Source: Deltaproteobacteria bacterium
GTDB lineage: Bacteria > Bdellovibrionota > Bdellovibrionia > JABDDW01
Length of the DNA: 13,121 nt
Assembly (NCBI GenBank): GCA_013287405.1
Contig: JABDDW010000043.1
Location: forward strand, 1-13,121
Reading direction: 5' to 3'
Part shown: positions 1 to 6,038 of the stretch, piece after piece
How positions within the stretch are numbered: the first letter of the stretch is position 1
Layout of the letters: each line of letters begins with the position of its first letter
Program-made: the position numbers and the translations under genes
Notes under the pieces: model-generated
Databases searched by the model: none
What the model was told of the DNA's origin: nothing
What the model saw: only the letters and a program-made list of their open reading frames with translations

Positions 1-29
1 CATACTTAGGATGAGCATTTTGTTGGCTT

Positions 30-188
30 TTAATCGGCAGCGCTCGGGCGCCCAGGATTGCCACCCTTCTGACCGCATTGGTCTAAAAAGGGGTCCGCTT
101 TGAGTTCCTGGACGCCTGAGAGGCCGAGAGCTGCATATGACCGCAGTGGGACGACTACCCCTTTTTCTTTGGCCCTACCATGGGCCAA
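30..188 (-). CDS. Possible 52-aa protein downstream of rec1
   Basis: An open frame begins at TTG (188) just after the rec1 stop codon (204-206) and in the same frame, and runs to TAA at 30-32. The predicted peptide contains a stretch reading LSGVQELKADPFLDQCGQKG. I do not recognise it. The composition is protein-like, but the start is weak: a GGGA lies only a few bases upstream. It could be a small gene translated after rec1, a former C-terminal extension of rec1 now behind a stop, or chance. Nothing else in the first 200 bases looks coding. Confidence 0.25.
   Translation of the reverse strand: MAHGRAKEKGVVVPLRSYAALGLSGVQELKADPFLDQCGQKGGNPGRPSAAD
169..188. repeat. Perfect 7-bp inverted repeat
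   Basis: TTGGCCC and GGGCCAA are separated by 6 bases, and the second arm covers the TTG of the small frame above. No T tract follows on either strand, so it does not look like an intrinsic terminator. Its place just past the rec1 stop would suit a recombinase-related site or an RNA hairpin, but nothing in the sequence decides this. Confidence 0.4.
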
Positions 189-203
189 GGTCCCTAGGCT
201 CTT

Positions 204-527
204 CTAAGCCGCTACTGGCTCAGCAGTTTGGACATTCGGAAATTCTGGCGCTTTATTTTCATTGCAGAGTTTTTCGATGGCTTCAGCTTGTTCCTTTGCA
301 AGTCTTGCTGCTTCCTCTTTTTTCTTTTCTTCAGCCAAAGCATCTTTTTTCATCGCGACCACCTCGGCATGGACTGAACCGTGCGAACATTTCGCGATGC
401 TCGCCACGGCTCTATAGGTAAGTCCACTCTTTATAAGCTTTCGGATTAAATCTGAATCGCGAAGTTTTTTTCTTCCGATCAGCTTTCCTTTGGCTCTCGC
501 ATTTGCGAGACCGTTTTTTACGCGCTC
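204..527 (-). pseudogene. rec1 serine recombinase, C-terminal half (split by IS)
   Basis: This is the 3' part of a small serine recombinase gene: 107 codons plus stop, starting in ERVKNGLANARAKGK. It holds the end of the long linking helix and a resolvase-type helix-turn-helix (GLTYRAVASIAKCSHGSVHAE), then a charged Glu/Lys/Ala-rich tail. It lines up closely with residues 139-245 of the intact paralogue at 4612-5349. An ATG at 581 opens in frame inside the inserted element and would give a chimeric 125-aa peptide lacking the catalytic domain; that start is an insertion by-product. The half would keep DNA-binding potential at most. The matching N-terminal half is at 2029-2442. Confidence 0.85.
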
Positions 528-530
528 ACT

Positions 531-544
531 TGTAAAAAAATGCA
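531..544. repeat. Subterminal inverted repeat, transposase-distal end
   Basis: TGTAAAAAAATGCA matches the reverse complement of 2010-2023 at 13 of 14 positions. It lies three bases inside the inferred element edge, at the end downstream of the transposase stop. Confidence 0.75.
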
Positions 545-899
545 AGAAAAAAGTTAAAGCAATTCCGTTGGAGTCATCCATGGCTCCTCAAGTCCTTATT
601 TAAAATCCCTCTTCAAAGTTCTCTAAACTACAATTTTGTTCGTCTTAATTTATATTGTCGTAAAAAGAGAATTCACTTTCATTCGCCTGTCTGGGCATCA
701 AGTGCCATGACTATATTGGATATAAGTAGGAGGTGGACAGTCGCACTAATATGGGCCTTCCAACTTCACAGTCTTTTCAGTGACCGGCATGCATAAGCTG
801 CCACCCATGAAGAGACCACGGCCATGAGCGTTAGTATGGTCCTATTCTCCTATCCTGATAAGCTCCCCAAAATCATTTCAAGAGAACTCGTCAGGAGAA
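545..899 (-). ncRNA. Candidate bridge/seeker RNA region of the IS
   Basis: About 355 bases lie between the transposase stop and the right-end inverted repeat, with no convincing gene. In IS1111-type elements the guide (bridge or seeker) RNA is encoded downstream of the transposase; in the IS110 subgroup it lies upstream. Here the upstream gap is only about 105 bases, so the downstream region is the natural candidate. Read on the transposase strand, it has a strong hairpin at 853-896, a GGCA-cttga-TGCC hairpin at 697-709, and a GGAG/CTCC hairpin at 570-587. At 699-715 the plus strand reads CAAGTGccatgaCTATA, two blocks that also flank the core in the inferred circle junction of the element (CAAGTGACGCTATA). 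The exact RNA ends cannot be read from sequence. Confidence 0.5.
853..896 (-). ncRNA. Strong stem-loop just after the IS transposase
   Basis: On the transposase strand, TCCTGA pairs with TCAGGA and, inside it, AGUUCUC pairs with GGGAGCU using two G-U pairs. The two helices are joined by a G-U pair and one C/A mismatch, leaving a loop of about 14 bases. No T tract follows, so this is unlikely to be a terminator. It starts only four bases after the stop codon and is a good candidate for the first structural element of the guide RNA. Confidence 0.55.
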
Positions 900-1922
900 T
901 TATTCTTTAAACGACTTTCTCACTATTTCTTCGTCGTATTTTGTTCCTTTTTTCATAACCACCAAACAAATGGCAGCAATTTTACGCGCGAGTGCTTTAT
1001 TGGCTTCACGCTTATCGAGACCTTTTTTGTTCATAAGATGCAGATAATAATCTTTAAGCGCTGTATCTGCGGGTGAGATGATTACTCTTTGAGCTGCACC
1101 CATAAAAGCATTCTTCAGTTCAGACCGACCATGCGGTGTTCTAGTTCTTAAAATATATCCATCACTTTCATCTCGGTGACGAATCAGTTTTGCGTATGAC
1201 CAGAGTTTATGTTTATTTTCAAACCTATGACCCGTGCACATATACGCCGCAATCGCATGTGCTCTCACGGGACCAACACCTGGTATGGAGCCAAGGTTTT
1301 TAATGACAGGGATTTCAAAGCGATTTGCTTTAAATTCCTCAGCCCATTTCTTTTTATTCATTTCAAGTTCGTTCATCTCTTTGAAGAGCCGTTCAGCTAC
1401 GATGCGTTTTGAGGGATTTTTAAATTCTTGCCACTTGTTTTCATTTCTTGAGGTCAAGTGACTCGATTGCGTTGAAAGACCTTCTCCTCTTAAGAGCGCC
1501 TTAAAATTTTGCTTCAAAATGCCAAGTCTCACAGCTGATCCTTCGTAGTGATTTACAATGGCGCGAAGATTCATGAGCGGGCTGTCTTCATGGTGGACAG
1601 AAGTATAATTGCCGGCTCGAAGTTGCATCACCAGGTGCATAGCATCTCGGTAATCGTTCTTAGGCCCTGACTTCTTAGGTAAATGAGCAGGGTGACAGAC
1701 GATAAGTTTATCCACTTCGTTTTTAAGAACACAGTAAACCCACTGCGCGATGTTTGTTTCTTCAAATATCAGGGACTTTGGACTCTGAACTGAGCGGGCA
1801 AGATCTTTAAGATTTCTCTCGGTCGTATTAAACGTGCCTTCCTTAATAATCTCGCCATCTTTATTCATAACGACGAAAGTACAGGTTTTACTATGCGCAT
1901 CGACTCCGATATAGTTTTCCAT
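900..1922 (-). CDS. tnp: IS110-family (IS1111-type) DEDD transposase
   Basis: This 340-aa protein is a usual length for the family. The N-terminal RuvC-like domain shows YIGVDAHS (D8), IFEETN (E54/E55) and KNDYRDAMHL (D90, D93), which together give the DEDD acidic set. The C-terminal Transposase_20-type domain has the helix-hairpin-helix-like IPGVGPVRAHAIA (about 213-225), then LWSYAKLI and DESDG, whose S253 sits where the catalytic serine is expected. Known members insert DNA through an RNA-guided recombination that uses both domains; that role is inferred here by family. The ATG at 1922 has AGGAG upstream at good spacing. No frameshift or missing motif is seen, so it is probably functional. 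Confidence 0.93.
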   Translation of the reverse strand: MENYIGVDAHSKTCTFVVMNKDGEIIKEGTFNTTERNLKDLARSVQSPKSLIFEETNIAQWVYCVLKNEVDKLIVCHPAHLPKKSGPKNDYRDAMHLVMQLRAGNYTSVHHEDSPLMNLRAIVNHYEGSAVRLGILKQNFKALLRGEGLSTQSSHLTSRNENKWQEFKNPSKRIVAERLFKEMNELEMNKKKWAEEFKANRFEIPVIKNLGSIPGVGPVRAHAIAAYMCTGHRFENKHKLWSYAKLIRHRDESDGYILRTRTPHGRSELKNAFMGAAQRVIISPADTALKDYYLHLMNKKGLDKREANKALARKIAAICLVVMKKGTKYDEEIVRKSFKE

Positions 1923-2009
1923 GCAGATGATCTCCTGTTGTTAAACTGTTTTGTCTCGCAACAATCAGTTTAATGGCAGCTCCCGGTTTTTTCCAATTTC
2001 GGGAGCATC

Positions 2010-2023
2010 TGCATTTTTTTATA
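2010..2023. repeat. Subterminal inverted repeat, transposase-proximal end
   Basis: TGCATTTTTTTATA is the partner of the repeat at 531-544. It lies upstream of the transposase start, three bases inside the shared TC at 2027-2028. If the ends were joined in a circle, the two repeats would face each other across eight bases. Confidence 0.75.
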
Positions 2024-2028
2024 GCGTC

Positions 2029-2442
2029 GCAAATTAAATCGCGTTCAAGTTGCGCGATAGCTCCGATAATTACGAAGACGGCCTTTCCTATGGGGGAGTC
2101 AGTTTCAATTCTTTCTGTGAGGCTGACAAAACTTGTTTTTTGCCGTTTTAGTTCCTCAAGCCCCTGAAGCAAATGAGTAACAGACCGCGCAAATCTTGAG
2201 AAAGAATAAACAACTAAACAAGAGCATTCACCATTTCTAACGGCTGCCATCATACGATCAAGAGCGGGGCGAGAGGCCTTTGTTCCAGATTGATTTTCGT
2301 CAGTGAATATCTCATACTCTGTAATCTTATTCATGGCGCAATATTCTTTCAGAGCTCGGACCTGAGATTCAAGGCCCCCAGTTTGCTGGTCTGTACTAAC
2401 TCTTCCGTACAAAAAAACTTTTCTTTTTTGAATCATAGACAC
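2029..2442 (-). pseudogene. rec1 serine recombinase, N-terminal catalytic half (split by IS)
   Basis: Codons 1-138 of a resolvase/invertase-type serine recombinase. YGRVSTD carries the nucleophilic serine (S16) and R14. TDENQSGTKASRPALDRMM and YSFSRFARSVTHLL carry the other conserved arginines, and QLERDLI marks the start of the long helix where the insertion falls. The frame runs on into the element to 1891, adding about 45 foreign residues in place of the DNA-binding half, so the product should not bind its site normally. The start is GTG 2442 or, more likely, ATG 2436, which has AGG five bases upstream. It sits 40 bases after the 118-aa gene and was probably the last gene of that operon. 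Confidence 0.88.
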
Positions 2443-2482
2443 CTGTTATTGAATGTATTTAAGTTCAATTGTCTTTTCAACG

Positions 2483-2839
2483 CTATTCACCGATCAAACC
2501 CCACCGAGTGGCAAGGGCTTTTACAACCGCTACCTGTAATTTCTGATCCATTGCAAAAGCGCGGTCGAAAGGGTCAGCATTCGTTGACACTTGGTCGCAC
2601 CAAATGGCCTTCGCCCACGAGAGGGCCGCCCAATGGCCTCCGCCAAAATCATTCTCATAAATGGAATCCCAATCGATTTCTTGGTGAACAAGATCGACAT
2701 GAGGGAGAGCTTTATTCCTGAGTTCTCTATCTGCTTCAAGAATCAAAAGCACTGCTCGTAGTTCAGGCGAAAAAGGAGCGGGGTTGATAGTCTCCTCTTC
2801 AATCAATTGTTGTTTGAAAGCGCCCATATTGTTTCTCAC
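2483..2839 (-). CDS. Hypothetical protein, about 118 aa
   Basis: An acidic, soluble-looking protein, rich in Trp and Ala in its C-terminal half (GGGHWAALSWAKAIWC). It has no signal peptide or membrane helix and I do not recognise a family. The start is GTG 2839 or the in-frame ATG 2827; neither has a perfect ribosome binding site. It lies between the small membrane protein gene (45-base gap) and rec1 (40-base gap), all on the minus strand, so it is probably co-transcribed with them. Its job in the mobile region is unknown. Confidence 0.65.
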   Translation of the reverse strand: MRNNMGAFKQQLIEEETINPAPFSPELRAVLLILEADRELRNKALPHVDLVHQEIDWDSIYENDFGGGHWAALSWAKAIWCDQVSTNADPFDRAFAMDQKLQVAVVKALATRWGLIGE

Positions 2840-2884
2840 TTTAAATTTATCTTTTCCTGTGAATTGACCTTAAGTGCACTTTTT

Positions 2885-3070
2885 CTAAAAGTCCAATTTG
2901 CCTCCTGTCATTTTCTGAGTGGCGGGTTCTAAACGCCCCAACCCGTGAGCTGTTTTTTCAAATGCAGCCTTCTGGCTCCAAGCAAGGACCTGTTGGATAG
3001 TGTAGCGTCCGCCAAGGGCTAAAAGGACCACTGAAACCACGGTTAAAATTCCATCGATTAGCTTTTCCAT
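2885..3070 (-). CDS. Small single-helix membrane protein, 61 aa
   Basis: It has a short N-terminus, one hydrophobic helix (about residues 7-21, ILTVVSVVLLALGG), then an amphipathic and charged tail (QKAAFEKTAHGLGRLEP). The ATG at 3070 is two bases after the stop codon (3073-3075) of the helix-turn-helix/recombinase-like frame, which points to translational coupling. The layout and several positions (SV, L..L, KAA, T, G) match the small membrane protein encoded on the opposite strand at 3851-4093, so the two may be distant relatives. The function is unknown; membrane location is inferred from hydrophobicity alone. Confidence 0.6.
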   Translation of the reverse strand: MEKLIDGILTVVSVVLLALGGRYTIQQVLAWSQKAAFEKTAHGLGRLEPATQKMTGGKLDF

Positions 3071-3072
3071 TC

Positions 3073-3582
3073 CTAACTTCTTTCTCGCGGAGACTTCCGC
3101 GTTTGTTTATAGAGACCTTCTCTTTCAAGAATTGCTTTGACGACTGAGTGGTCCCACTTTTTGCCTTGTTTTTTGGTAGGTACTCTCATCGTGTCTAAGA
3201 TTCGGGCAATGGCCACAGGACCCAGATGGTTGTCCCGGTACATCTGTTTGATTGATTCGATGACTTGGGTTTCGCCCTTGTGGACTTCAAAAGAATGACC
3301 TTTGATCCTCTTGCCATATGCAAGCTTTTCACGATGTACAGAACCGCCAGGGCCGCCCTTTGAAAGGCCGTAGAGCCTTAGATATTTTTTGACAGCAGTT
3401 AAACTACACCCGAACTCGGTCGCGATATTCTTCGCCGAACGACCTTCTTTGACGTATTTTTGGTGGAGAAGAATTCTATCTTGATACTTCGGAAGTTCTA
3501 AAATATTAATATTATCAATTACATAACTGGTTGGAGAAGAAAACTGGCCTTTTCCCAGCGATTCCCGACCATTTCCCCCCTT
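3073..3582 (-). pseudogene. Helix-turn-helix plus Recombinase-like domain, no usable start codon
   Basis: A stop-free frame of 169 codons reads as a clear protein. Residues about 45-72 (KEGRSAKNIATEFGCSLTAV...) look like a helix-turn-helix. Residues about 90-158 (from GKRIKGHSFEVHKGE to ILEREGLY) resemble the PF07508 'Recombinase' domain of larger serine recombinases, with the typical IA..L...VPT, then W, then V..IL...G.Y pattern. No ATG, GTG or TTG occurs in frame before codon 114. An ATG at 3572 with a purine-rich GGGGGG upstream starts one frame away and meets a stop at 3519-3521, so a -1 shift or one-base indel would join it. It is therefore a frameshifted pseudogene, a gene with a rare start or recoding, or a sequencing error. 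It is the first frame of the probable operon leading to rec1. Confidence 0.6.
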
Positions 3583-3657
3583 TTAGGCCAAGCAGTTTTA
3601 GCTACCGCAATTGAATCAATAACTTGTTAAACCGCACCTGACCAAGAGACCGAGTCT

Positions 3658-3676
3658 TGAAATGTCATGAAATGTC
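3658..3676. repeat. Direct repeat TGAAATGTC, two copies at 10-bp spacing
   Basis: TGAAATGTC occurs at 3658-3666 and 3668-3676, one helical turn apart, so both copies would lie on the same DNA face. It sits 18 bases before the GCTACA set. Confidence 0.6.
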
Positions 3677-3694
3677 GGCATATTTCAAAGCTAT

Positions 3695-3722
3695 GCTACA
3701 TTTTTGCTACAAGTTTGCTACA
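3695..3722. repeat. Direct repeat GCTACA, three copies at 11-bp spacing
   Basis: GCTACA occurs at 3695, 3706 and 3717, with T-rich spacers (tttGCTACA in part). The regular one-turn spacing is typical of iterons or of binding sites for a cooperatively bound protein. A related GCTACC is at 3601. No replication initiator gene is visible nearby, so a regulator or recombinase accessory site is at least as likely as an origin. Confidence 0.6.
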
Positions 3723-3850
3723 CGCTAAAGTCAGAATCACTCGCATTTTAATCACCACCGCCAAACTCAAATAAAGTGCATTTGAATCAACCAGAGGCGT
3801 CTACCGGTGCATCTATAGCAGCGTTGACGCCTCATTTCACGGAGAAATTT

Positions 3851-4093
3851 ATGAATCCAATTAGCTTCGTCTTTAATCTTATTTCAGTAGGCCTGGGTCT
3901 CCTTTGTGCCGGGACACTTGTCGAAGTTCTTGTTAATCTTGAAAAGAAGGCAGCCCACGATACCGAGATTGGAATTATTTCTATTGGAGAATTTAATCGG
4001 CAACTCTATGGAGAACATCCACGACAAAGTCATACCCATCAAGGGAAGGAGCGGAACCATGCCAAGAAAGTTGAAAGCAACTCAGCCTTTTAG
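3851..4093 (+). CDS. Small single-helix membrane protein, 80 aa
   Basis: The ATG at 3851 has GGAG six bases upstream and is preferred over the longer GTG start at 3776. The hydrophobic helix lies at about residues 6-22 (FVFNLISVGLGLLCAGT), followed by VLVNLEKKAAHDTEIGI. The pattern SV-L-L, then VL, then KKAA, T and G is shared with the 61-aa protein on the other strand (2885-3070). The last 20 or so residues are polar and less natural-looking, and another frame is also open there, so the true 3' end may have been altered. The gene's end overlaps the 3' end of hicB on the opposite strand by 12 bases. Function unknown. Confidence 0.55.
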   Translation: MNPISFVFNLISVGLGLLCAGTLVEVLVNLEKKAAHDTEIGIISIGEFNRQLYGEHPRQSHTHQGKERNHAKKVESNSAF

Positions 4094-4115
4094 TTTTACT
4101 TCGATGAATGTGTAA
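4059..4115 (+). CDS. Possible truncated leader of a lost gene, 18 codons
   Basis: A consensus-like ribosome binding site, AAGGAG, precedes ATG 4059 at seven bases, followed by MPRKLKATQPFSFTSMNV and a stop. A strong start on so short a frame that runs into the 3' end of hicB suggests the 5' remnant of a gene cut off when the hicAB-rec2 block arrived. It may also be chance. Confidence 0.2.
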   Translation: MPRKLKATQPFSFTSMNV

Positions 4116-4357
4116 AAGCTTTTTGTCCCATGTTCTTTGATATATCTGGAAATAGAGACATGGCCACGGGCTTGAGATAATTTATCTGTGGCCCGTTTGT
4201 CATGCTTCAGATGAAAAGCAACCGCTCTTGAATATTTAGCCAAAACCTTTTCAACGGTCGTATCTGTAGCAACGCAGCCTATGACTTTTGGAGAACTTGC
4301 GTTAAAACAGTTCTTAGATTTCGTAATAACAACGGGGATTAAAAAATTGCGGCTCAC
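4082..4357 (-). CDS. hicB: HicB-type antitoxin
   Basis: A 91-aa protein whose N-terminal half follows the HicB pattern: FLIPVVITKSKNCFNASSP, then GC at the usual PGC position, then TTVEKVLAKYSRAVAFHLK as the helix of the partial RNase H-like fold. The C-terminal part is short and no clear ribbon-helix-helix or helix-turn-helix is seen, so autoregulation cannot be claimed. HicB proteins bind and inhibit HicA. The GTG start at 4357 overlaps the hicA stop by four bases (GTGA), which means coupled translation. Gene order is toxin then antitoxin, as in classic hicAB. Confidence 0.8.
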   Translation of the reverse strand: MSRNFLIPVVITKSKNCFNASSPKVIGCVATDTTVEKVLAKYSRAVAFHLKHDKRATDKLSQARGHVSISRYIKEHGTKSFYTFIEVKLKG

Positions 4358-4551
4358 TTCTTTTTTTGTAGGCCTGCTTGCTTGAGAATGCTTTTTTGAT
4401 TTTTGGGACTTAAGTCATCATTCATTGAATGTACACTAACGGTCACAAGGCCCCCTTTCCGGGGATGACAAAACTGGTGATGACTTCCCGTTTTTCTTTT
4501 GAGAAGCCAACCATCATCCCTCAAAAGTTTTAAGACCTCGCGGATTTTCAT
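4354..4551 (-). CDS. hicA: HicA-type mRNA interferase toxin
   Basis: 65 aa starting at ATG 4551, with GGAG six bases upstream; an in-frame GTG at 4572 is less likely. The sequence is a full HicA: KIREVLKLLRDDGWLLKRKTGSHHQF with the conserved Gly-Ser-His (H24 is the expected catalytic histidine), then GLVTVSVH and a C-terminal SILKQAGL. Family members are ribosome-independent RNases with a double-stranded-RNA-binding fold. The gene lies 60 bases downstream of rec2 on the same strand and overlaps hicB. The complete toxin next to a complete antitoxin suggests a working pair that may stabilise the mobile region. Confidence 0.9.
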   Translation of the reverse strand: MKIREVLKLLRDDGWLLKRKTGSHHQFCHPRKGGLVTVSVHSMNDDLSPKNQKSILKQAGLQKKK

Positions 4552-4611
4552 TGATCTCCATGAGAGTCCCACAACTTTTCTTTTTTAAAGAGCAAAATTG
4601 CAAACTCTACT

Positions 4612-5349
4612 TCAAGGGGCCGGCACCTCCGATTTTTCTTTTGGAGGTTTTTCTTTTTCGGTCTTCAGGCTGGGGATCGCAAATGAGTCGATCTGGGCTT
4701 GTCTTGCGGCTTCATCGGCTTTTGCTTTCTCAAGTGCCTCGCGTTGCTCACGTTTTTGAGCTAAAAGTTCCGCATGCACACTCCCGTGACTGCATTTTGC
4801 AATGACTGCAATTGCCCTATAAGTTAACCCAGCTTTCCTGAGCTTTCTTATAAGTTCTGAATCCCGAAGCTTTGCTCGACCGATATGCTTGCCCTTGGCT
4901 CTGGCATTTTTTAATCCGTTGCGAACCCTTTCAGCGATCAGGTCCCTCTCAAGTTGAGAGACAGCTCCTAGGATCGTGAAAATGGCCATGCCTAAGGCGC
5001 TTGAGGTATCAATCTTTTCGGTAAGACTGACGAACGCAATATTTCTCTTCTTAAACTCTTCAAGGGCTGAGAGAAGATGTGTTACGCTTCTTGCAAATCT
5101 TGAGAAGCTATAAACAATAACACATGAAACCTCGCCACCTTTGACAGCAGCCATCATTCGATCAAGTGACGGTCTGCTTGATTTTGTCCCACTGATGTTT
5201 TCATCAGAGTAGAGTTCAAAATCAAGGATCTTATTGTGCTCGCAGTATTCCTTAAGGGTTCTGACCTGGGCCTCTAGGCCCGTCGCCTGCATATCGGTAC
5301 TTACCCTTGCGTAGAGCGCAACTCGCTTCTTTGGCTCTATCGTACTCAA
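4612..5349 (-). CDS. Small serine recombinase (resolvase/invertase type), rec2
   Basis: 245 aa. Catalytic domain residues 9-138: LYARVSTD with R15 and nucleophile S17, SRPSLDRMMAAV (59-69), YSFSRFARSVTHLL (80-93), then the long helix from QLERDLIAERVRNGL. The DNA-binding domain includes a helix-turn-helix at about 174-195 (GLTYRAIAVIAKCSHGSVHA). The last 50 residues are a charged Lys/Glu/Ala/Pro tail, longer than in minimal resolvases. The start is TTG 5349, with GGGAG six bases upstream. Members cut and rejoin DNA at paired sites through a covalent phosphoserine; whether this one resolves, inverts or moves DNA cannot be told. It is a close paralogue of the disrupted rec1 in the same orientation. 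hicAB follows. Confidence 0.92.
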   Translation of the reverse strand: MSTIEPKKRVALYARVSTDMQATGLEAQVRTLKEYCEHNKILDFELYSDENISGTKSSRPSLDRMMAAVKGGEVSCVIVYSFSRFARSVTHLLSALEEFKKRNIAFVSLTEKIDTSSALGMAIFTILGAVSQLERDLIAERVRNGLKNARAKGKHIGRAKLRDSELIRKLRKAGLTYRAIAVIAKCSHGSVHAELLAQKREQREALEKAKADEAARQAQIDSFAIPSLKTEKEKPPKEKSEVPAP

Positions 5350-5558
5350 TTTACGCTCCCTCGGGCAAGCTTTTGGTAGGGGCTTTTGACTTGAAATGCG
5401 TGTGTCTCCATAGGCAGTCTCCTTGTTAAAAGTTAGGGAGATCTCAATCGTCTCCTCACCTTTTTAAATTGCAAGAAAACCAGGGTTTCATGCCAAAAGG
5501 AGATCGTTAATCCTTCCGCGGAGATGGACAGGGTCCTCTTTTTGAGGGAATACAAACC

Positions 5559-5574
5559 GTCAGATTTTTCTGAC
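5559..5574. repeat. Perfect inverted repeat upstream of rec2
   Basis: GTCAGA and TCTGAC flank four T bases. It lies about 210 bases upstream of rec2. It could be an operator, a recombination half-site pair or a small hairpin; no T tract follows to make it a terminator. Confidence 0.4.
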
Positions 5575-5790
5575 AGTGCGTCCTAAGAGTAAGACGCTAG
5601 AAAATTTTGCAAAAGGGTTTAAGAGAAAGACAAGCGCTTCAATCGAGGATGGTTCGCGGGCAGTGTGGCCAGGTTCAAAGAGATGAGGGTCGATTTCTTA
5701 ACCTCGATCAAGCGCTCAGTGATCTCTGTTGCGGGGAGCAGGCCATTGCGAAGTTATGTGGCCATAGAAGGAAAAACTTTCAATCGTAAC

Positions 5791-5973
5791 TTATTGTAAA
5801 TATATTTGATTTAATGAGTCCCGAACGTCACTGACGAAGAAAAATTCCTCCAAAACAGGCAAGTATATTGCGAGTTCTGGTCGAAAAAAATCTAGTTTTG
5901 CGCGGATTTCATTTACAAAAGCCGGAAAAAATTTTGGATCGAAACCATGCCACCATTTGAGCGTGTCCCTCAC
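5791..5973 (-). CDS. Doubtful 60-aa reading frame, possible gene fragment
   Basis: The frame from GTG 5973 reads RDTLKWWHGFDPKFFPAFVN and continues with a plausible mix of hydrophobic and charged residues. It is open for about 13 codons upstream of the GTG. No good ribosome binding site is seen and no family is recognised. It lies just downstream of the secreted repeat protein gene on the same strand. It may be a small gene, a 5'-truncated fragment or chance. Confidence 0.25.
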   Translation of the reverse strand: MRDTLKWWHGFDPKFFPAFVNEIRAKLDFFRPELAIYLPVLEEFFFVSDVRDSLNQIYLQ

Positions 5974-6038
5974 AAAGATAAGCTCTCCATGGCACCGCCG
6001 AAGAAATTTTTATACCGGTGTGGCCATCAAAGATATAT

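Larger units (their letters stand above)
528..2028 (-). mobile_element. IS110-family element, IS1111 type, inserted in rec1
   Basis: This is an insertion of about 1501 bp containing one DEDD transposase gene. The ends are set by the split recombinase gene: removing the element and joining 2029 to 527 restores an uninterrupted 245-codon frame, the exact length of the paralogue. Near each end are inverted repeats, TGTAAAAAAATGCA at 531-544 and TGCATTTTTTTATA at 2010-2023, three bases inside a shared TC (526-527 and 2027-2028) that could be the core dinucleotide. Subterminal inverted repeats without a classical target duplication fit the IS1111 subgroup of IS110. The border is uncertain by one to three bases because other cut points also give a continuous frame. 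The transposase appears intact, so the element may be active. Confidence 0.85.
3583..3850. promoter_or_regulatory. Intergenic control-like region between divergent genes
   Basis: About 270 bases separate the minus-strand recombinase-domain frame from the plus-strand small membrane protein gene. It contains both sets of phased direct repeats listed separately and no convincing gene; an in-frame GTG at 3776 could extend the plus-strand gene but lacks a clear ribosome binding site. The position suits divergent promoters, although no clean -35/-10 pair can be assigned with confidence. Confidence 0.4.
5350..6038. other. Mostly non-coding or decayed stretch upstream of rec2
   Basis: About 690 bases with no firm gene. 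The part next to rec2 has GTCTCC three times (5404, 5417, 5450), a GGAGA/TCTCC inverted repeat at 5437-5455 and a GTCAGA/TCTGAC inverted repeat at 5559-5574, which could be recombinase or regulator sites. Plus-strand frame 5607-5789 has an unremarkable translation, and minus-strand frames over the same bases have short Leu-rich open pieces; these look like remains of former genes but I cannot name one. A doubtful small frame at 5791-5973 is listed separately. Confidence 0.5.

Noticed and set aside
137..421. Plus-strand open frame of 94 codons
   Set aside because: It lies antisense to the rec1 C-terminal half and has no family signal or good start.
204..581. A 125-aa gene starting at ATG 581
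   Set aside because: The first 18 codons lie in the inserted element; the rest is the C-terminal half of rec1. The start is a by-product of the insertion.
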